Shown here one piece after another: positions 60,640-64,000 of a DNA stretch of 64,000 bases. The position numbers were made by a program, and so were the translations under genes. Source of the stretch: Methanobacterium sp. (lineage in GTDB: Archaea > Methanobacteriota > Methanobacteria > Methanobacteriales > Methanobacteriaceae); assembly GCF_038562635.1 (NCBI RefSeq), contig NZ_JBCFBO010000002.1, positions 186,001 to 250,000 on the forward strand, given 5' to 3'. The number at the start of each line of letters is the position of its first letter. Position 1 is the stretch's first letter. The notes below the pieces were generated by a model, which ran no database searches, was not told the origin of the DNA, and worked only from the letters and a program-made list of their open reading frames with translations.

Positions 60640-60820
60640 TGTTTCTATCCCTTTTAGTTAAATTGAAATATATAACAACTATTTAATTTCAATAATTTAT
60701 TGTTTCTATCCCTTTTAGTTAAATTGAAATATATAACAACTATTTAATTTCAATAATTTATTGTTTCTATCCCTTTTAGTTAATTATGAAATATTGATAA
60801 CAAATATTTAATTAATTTCA
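60640..60820. repeat. 61-bp tandem repeat including the wecC ribosome-binding site
   Basis: Two copies of a 61-base unit (60641-60701 and 60702-60762), nearly identical, and a third that matches for its first 21 bases (60763-60783) and then decays. On the minus strand each carries AAAGGGATAGAAACA, the wecC ribosome-binding site. Each full unit also has TTGAAAT/ATTTCAA arms around a 16-base centre. The region from 60784 to 60973 is AT-rich with no gene. Confidence 0.9.
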
Positions 60821-60973
60821 AAATTTAATTATTCAATATTAATAACTGCTTCAATCAATTAAAACTTATCCAATTTAAAAAAATATAAAAATATAATAAA
60901 TTAAGTTATTCAATATTTGTAGTACTATAAACTAATTATTAGGAGTACTACACTAACTTTCAAAATATAATAA

Positions 60974-62284
60974 TTAATCTGATTTAAAACTATCGATTAA
61001 TGCAGTCTTACCCTTTAAGTTAAGATTTTCATAGGGAAATCTGGCATTGCCCTCTTCAAAAACTATTTTTACTATTGAATCTTCTTTATTTTCAAATTCT
61101 AATACAGATATATCTTCTTTGATTTCAAGAAGTTTACGGGTTCTGTTTTTCATTATATCTTCAGGTACAGTTATTTTAAGCTCACCAGCATCATATAAAT
61201 CTAAAATTGCATCAAGAATTCCTTCTGAAGAATTCCCAGTACCATACGGATTTTCAGCTTTGCTCATTTTACCATAAAGATCATCGTTATTTAAGATTTC
61301 TTTAACTGTACTTGTTATTTTATCTTTTTCCGCCCCAACAAGAATATTTCCACCAGCTTCAACTGTTTCAGGGCGCTCAGTGTTATACCTTAAAGTCATA
61401 CAGGGCACGTTTAATGTAATTGCCTCTTCCTGTAACCCACCAGAATCCGTCATGATAAACTTGGACTTTGATAGGAGAAGTAAGAAATCAAGGTAACCTA
61501 CAGGCCTTATAAGTTCAATATGGTCTGCATTTTCTAATTTATCAAACATATTAAATTCTTTAAGGGTTTTAACTGTCCTTGGATGTACTGGAAAGACAAC
61601 TGTTACATCATCTAATTCAAGCAGTGCATCTATAATATTTTGAAGCCTCTCTTTGTTATCAACGTTCTCTGCCCTGTGCATGGTAAGGGTGAGGATATCT
61701 CCATCAAAATCAAATTTAGATTTTTCTTCTGACTTTTGCGCAATTTTAAGGTTTCTGATACATGTATCAACAATGGTATTTCCAGTTATAAAAATATCTT
61801 TTGGGCTGATACCCTCAAAAAGCAGGTTAACTGCTGATTCTTCGGTTGGCACAAAATAAAGCTTTGAACAAACATCTGCAATTTCCCTGTTTATTTCTTC
61901 AGGCATGGATTTATCATAAGACCTTAAACCTGCTTCAACATGACCTACAGGAATATGGAGCTTGGATGCCACAAGCGCTCCAGCAAGTACTGCATTAGTA
62001 TCTCCCTGAACAAGGACTATGTCTGGTTTTTCTGCAACTAAAACTTCCTCAATACCGTTCATCATTGTCGCTGTTTGTTTCCCATGGGATCCAGAGCCAA
62101 CCCCAATGTTAAAATCAGGTTTTTTTAATTCTAAATCTATAAAAAACTGGTCAGACATCTCGTGGTCGTAGTGCTGTCCAGTATGGATTAATATGTAATC
62201 GATATTTCGTTTTTCTATTTCATCGATTACTGGGGCCATTTTGATTATCTCCGGCCTTGTCCCAATAATGACTGCAATCTTCAT
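60974..62284 (-). CDS. wecB: UDP-N-acetylglucosamine 2-epimerase (non-hydrolysing) WecB
   Basis: Converts UDP-GlcNAc to UDP-ManNAc, the substrate of WecC; 436 residues. Family motifs: KIAVIIGTRPEIIKMAPVI at the start, HTGQHYDHEMSD, VQGDTNAVLAGALVA, VGHVEAGLRSYD, LTMHRAENVD and DSGGLQEEA. I took the ATG at 62284 because the family begins there; an ATG at 62293 is in frame. Neither has a ribosome-binding site, so the message may be leaderless. A short extra tail (after about 370) is unusual for the family. Confidence 0.93.
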   Translation of the reverse strand: MKIAVIIGTRPEIIKMAPVIDEIEKRNIDYILIHTGQHYDHEMSDQFFIDLELKKPDFNIGVGSGSHGKQTATMMNGIEEVLVAEKPDIVLVQGDTNAVLAGALVASKLHIPVGHVEAGLRSYDKSMPEEINREIADVCSKLYFVPTEESAVNLLFEGISPKDIFITGNTIVDTCIRNLKIAQKSEEKSKFDFDGDILTLTMHRAENVDNKERLQNIIDALLELDDVTVVFPVHPRTVKTLKEFNMFDKLENADHIELIRPVGYLDFLLLLSKSKFIMTDSGGLQEEAITLNVPCMTLRYNTERPETVEAGGNILVGAEKDKITSTVKEILNNDDLYGKMSKAENPYGTGNSSEGILDAILDLYDAGELKITVPEDIMKNRTRKLLEIKEDISVLEFENKEDSIVKIVFEEGNARFPYENLNLKGKTALIDSFKSD

Positions 62285-62741
62285 AATGCACATTTAATAG
62301 TTTAAGCTTAATAAAGTTAATTCTTTGAAATTATTCAAGGCTACACTGGAAATTTCCATGTTATTAAGCTTTATCATATGAACTAAAGCATATATGTTAC
62401 TTTTATGCAATGAAACTATAATTTACTTATTCATTTTTAAAAATTTTAAATATTAAAGTATAAATACAAATATAAATTACTTATTTTCATATTAATTAAC
62501 ATTGAATTATTTTTAATTATGTATAATATATAATAAGACTGTTAATTGAGATTTTTACAGAGAAGACAAAGATGAGTAGAAAAAAACAAAAAATTATCAG
62601 ACAAATAGCTAAGCAAAAAAGAATATAAACGCGGCGATGATTTAAACCGTTCAATTTGTGGCAGAAATAATTATAACAATTGTTTCATTGCTTGTTGGTA
62701 TTGTGATACTTCTTATGATCATTAAATAAGAAAAAAAAAGT
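62285..62741. other. Intergenic region with two doubtful tiny frames
   Basis: About 460 AT-rich bases. Two tiny rightward frames are present: 62572-62628 (18 residues, MSRKKQKIIRQIAKQKRI) and 62658-62729 (23 residues, GTG start, one hydrophobic helix). Neither has a clear ribosome-binding site. The first ends in a stop in an A-rich run and could be a truncated gene. Confidence 0.4.
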
Positions 62742-64000
62742 TTATTGGGCTTTGAAACTGTTTAAAATAATATTAAAATTTTGTTCTTCTTTATCAAAGT
62801 CGCTATCTGGAGCTTGGAGGAGGAAACTGTACATTTTCCCATTTTTTACGAAACTTATTCCCTCATATCTCATATTTTTATTAGAGCCGTTAATATCAGC
62901 TATACCGGTTACTTGATAAGCAATATTGCCGTCTATTTTCAGTGTGCCGTTTGAAATTATCGTTCCATTTGAAACTATAAAATTTCGCCAATTATTAATT
63001 ACGTCTTGAGTTGACTCATTAGTAGGCATTATATAAAGCCGAAGCCCTGGACCATTCGTTACATCATATTTAAAAACTGCAATCGAAGATGTAGTATCTG
63101 TTGTAGTATCCTGAAATAATCGCCAATCAGCAGAATAATTAAAACTAATACCATTTCCAGAATAAGTTTTTATAGACATATCCATACTGTTATCGTTAAA
63201 ATTAACAAAATTATGAGCTAAAACCACAAGAACCAAAAGCCCTACTACTAATCCAATATATTTGCCCTTTTTGCTACTGCTATCATTGATATTAGTTATT
63301 TTGAATTTTTCCAGTTGCTTTTCATTAGCATCCCCTGAATTAAGGAGATTATCTTGGTGAAATTGATAGTTTCTCATGCAGTTTTCATTGAGTAAATAAC
63401 TCTTAATTGCATAATTATAAATTAATGCAGCTGATCTTGAAAGAAATATAAATAGATAAGGAAGTAAAACTAACGATAATATCAATATCATTAAAATATT
63501 GTAATTTGAGATTGAATATAAATCTAAACCATGTAAAATTAAAATTGAAGTGATATTAGTTAAAGTATAGCCTATAAAAATTAAGGTTAATGAAATAATT
63601 CCAGTTGCCATATACCAAATTATAAGCTTGGTCCATCTTATACTGCTGATTCTATCAATAATTTCATCAAATATAAAGAATCCTATAATAATTGAAACTA
63701 AACTATTGTAGAAAACCAATTTAGACCCTGTAAGAGTATCCTCAGTTAATTTTGAGACGTTATTAAATATTTCCTTAAATTTAAAAGCTGCACTAAGCTT
63801 ACCATCATTATCTATCATATTTGCTACTGCCATTAATATTACTGGAATAATAATTATTAGATATAAAAGTGCAATTAGGAGAAAAAGATAAGGAAACCAC
63901 ACGTATAACCATAAAACTAAATTTAAAGTTGGGATACTTCCTATATCTGATCCAGAATAGTATACAAAAATAATTATCAAAATAACAGGAATTAAATAAA
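62742..64000 (-). CDS. DUF4013-like membrane protein with PsbP-like C-terminus (N-terminus beyond window)
   Basis: At least 419 residues; the frame stays open to the window edge, so the start is missing. The first 195 residues have five to six transmembrane segments with long charged loops, recalling DUF4013 proteins of Methanobacterium. A further transmembrane segment (GKYIGLVVGLLVLVVLAHNFV) precedes an outside domain with YSGNGISFNYSADWRLFQ, the pattern of PsbP-like lipoproteins. The function is unknown. A cell-envelope role is likely from the topology. Confidence 0.65.
   Translation of the reverse strand, partial: YLIPVILIIIFVYYSGSDIGSIPTLNLVLWLYVWFPYLFLLIALLYLIIIIPVILMAVANMIDNDGKLSAAFKFKEIFNNVSKLTEDTLTGSKLVFYNSLVSIIIGFFIFDEIIDRISSIRWTKLIIWYMATGIISLTLIFIGYTLTNITSILILHGLDLYSISNYNILMILILSLVLLPYLFIFLSRSAALIYNYAIKSYLLNENCMRNYQFHQDNLLNSGDANEKQLEKFKITNINDSSSKKGKYIGLVVGLLVLVVLAHNFVNFNDNSMDMSIKTYSGNGISFNYSADWRLFQDTTTDTTSSIAVFKYDVTNGPGLRLYIMPTNESTQDVINNWRNFIVSNGTIISNGTLKIDGNIAYQVTGIADINGSNKNMRYEGISFVKNGKMYSFLLQAPDSDFDKEEQNFNIILNSFKAQ

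Noticed and set aside
60640..60820. Possible CRISPR-like or replication-origin repeats
   Set aside because: The repeats are directly adjacent without spacers and contain the wecC leader; a local tandem duplication explains them.

Overview
The window is chromosomal DNA of an AT-rich hydrogenotrophic methanogen of the order Methanobacteriales, most likely a Methanobacterium. Support comes from genes specific to methanogens or archaea: CofH (coenzyme F420), MptG (methanopterin), MfnD and MfnF (methanofuran), a HacB-type small subunit (coenzyme B), CarS and the tetraether lipid synthase Tes (membrane lipids), a 68-residue archaeal histone, S17e, archaeal Elp3, Hel308, CbiD, GHMP-type shikimate kinase and many Shine-Dalgarno sites of the GGAGGTGA type. 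From memory, the order shikimate kinase - chorismate mutase - S17e - aspartokinase, then thioredoxin-like, cbiD, moaC, hel308 and DUF2115, matches Methanothermobacter.

Layout. 1-10.9 kb: conserved core with amino-acid, cofactor and DNA-repair genes. 11-16.3 kb: two paralogous membrane-anchored trypsin-like proteases that share a promoter and leader element, with DUF488 and HEAT-like genes between them. 16.4-21.9 kb: a TetR-controlled iron-sulfur operon, a PAS sensor kinase and a double glycosyltransferase. 22-29.6 kb: a coiled-coil gene without a standard start codon, small proteins, a site-2 protease, Elp3 behind a long array of short hairpins, a broken winged-helix-like gene and DeoC. 29.7-37.1 kb: CofH, a bacterial-looking DUF815 ATPase, the histone, rubrerythrin and several gene-poor stretches holding hairpins and very small membrane proteins. 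37.1-43 kb: archaeal glutamate synthase with a divergent CARF-like regulator, and a DUF2953/GerW cluster. 43.1-46.1 kb: tRNA-Val and tRNA-Phe, then three frameshifted zinc-ribbon loci and a lipoprotein. 46.2-54.7 kb: tRNA methylthiotransferase, Pcm, HacB, MptG, and the divergent Tes/CarS pair. 54.7-57.1 kb: three tandem secreted proteins with an M14-like zinc signature. 57.2-62.3 kb: MfnF-MfnD, then WecC and WecB, which make UDP-ManNAcA for surface glycans. The window ends inside a membrane protein gene.

The least explained structure is at 26071-26460: fifteen consecutive short hairpins, nearly all with a three-base loop and 7-10 bp arms, whose arm sequences differ from one hairpin to the next. 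A five-hairpin version lies before moaC (5611-5741). Other notable items are a pair of covarying hairpins at 10990-11083, a shared promoter plus leader motif before the two proteases, a 61-bp tandem repeat that copies the wecC ribosome-binding site, a probable ATA start codon at 22818, and several single-base frameshifts in homopolymers. The frameshifts may be real or may be assembly errors. No CRISPR array, insertion sequence, rRNA operon or phage was found.
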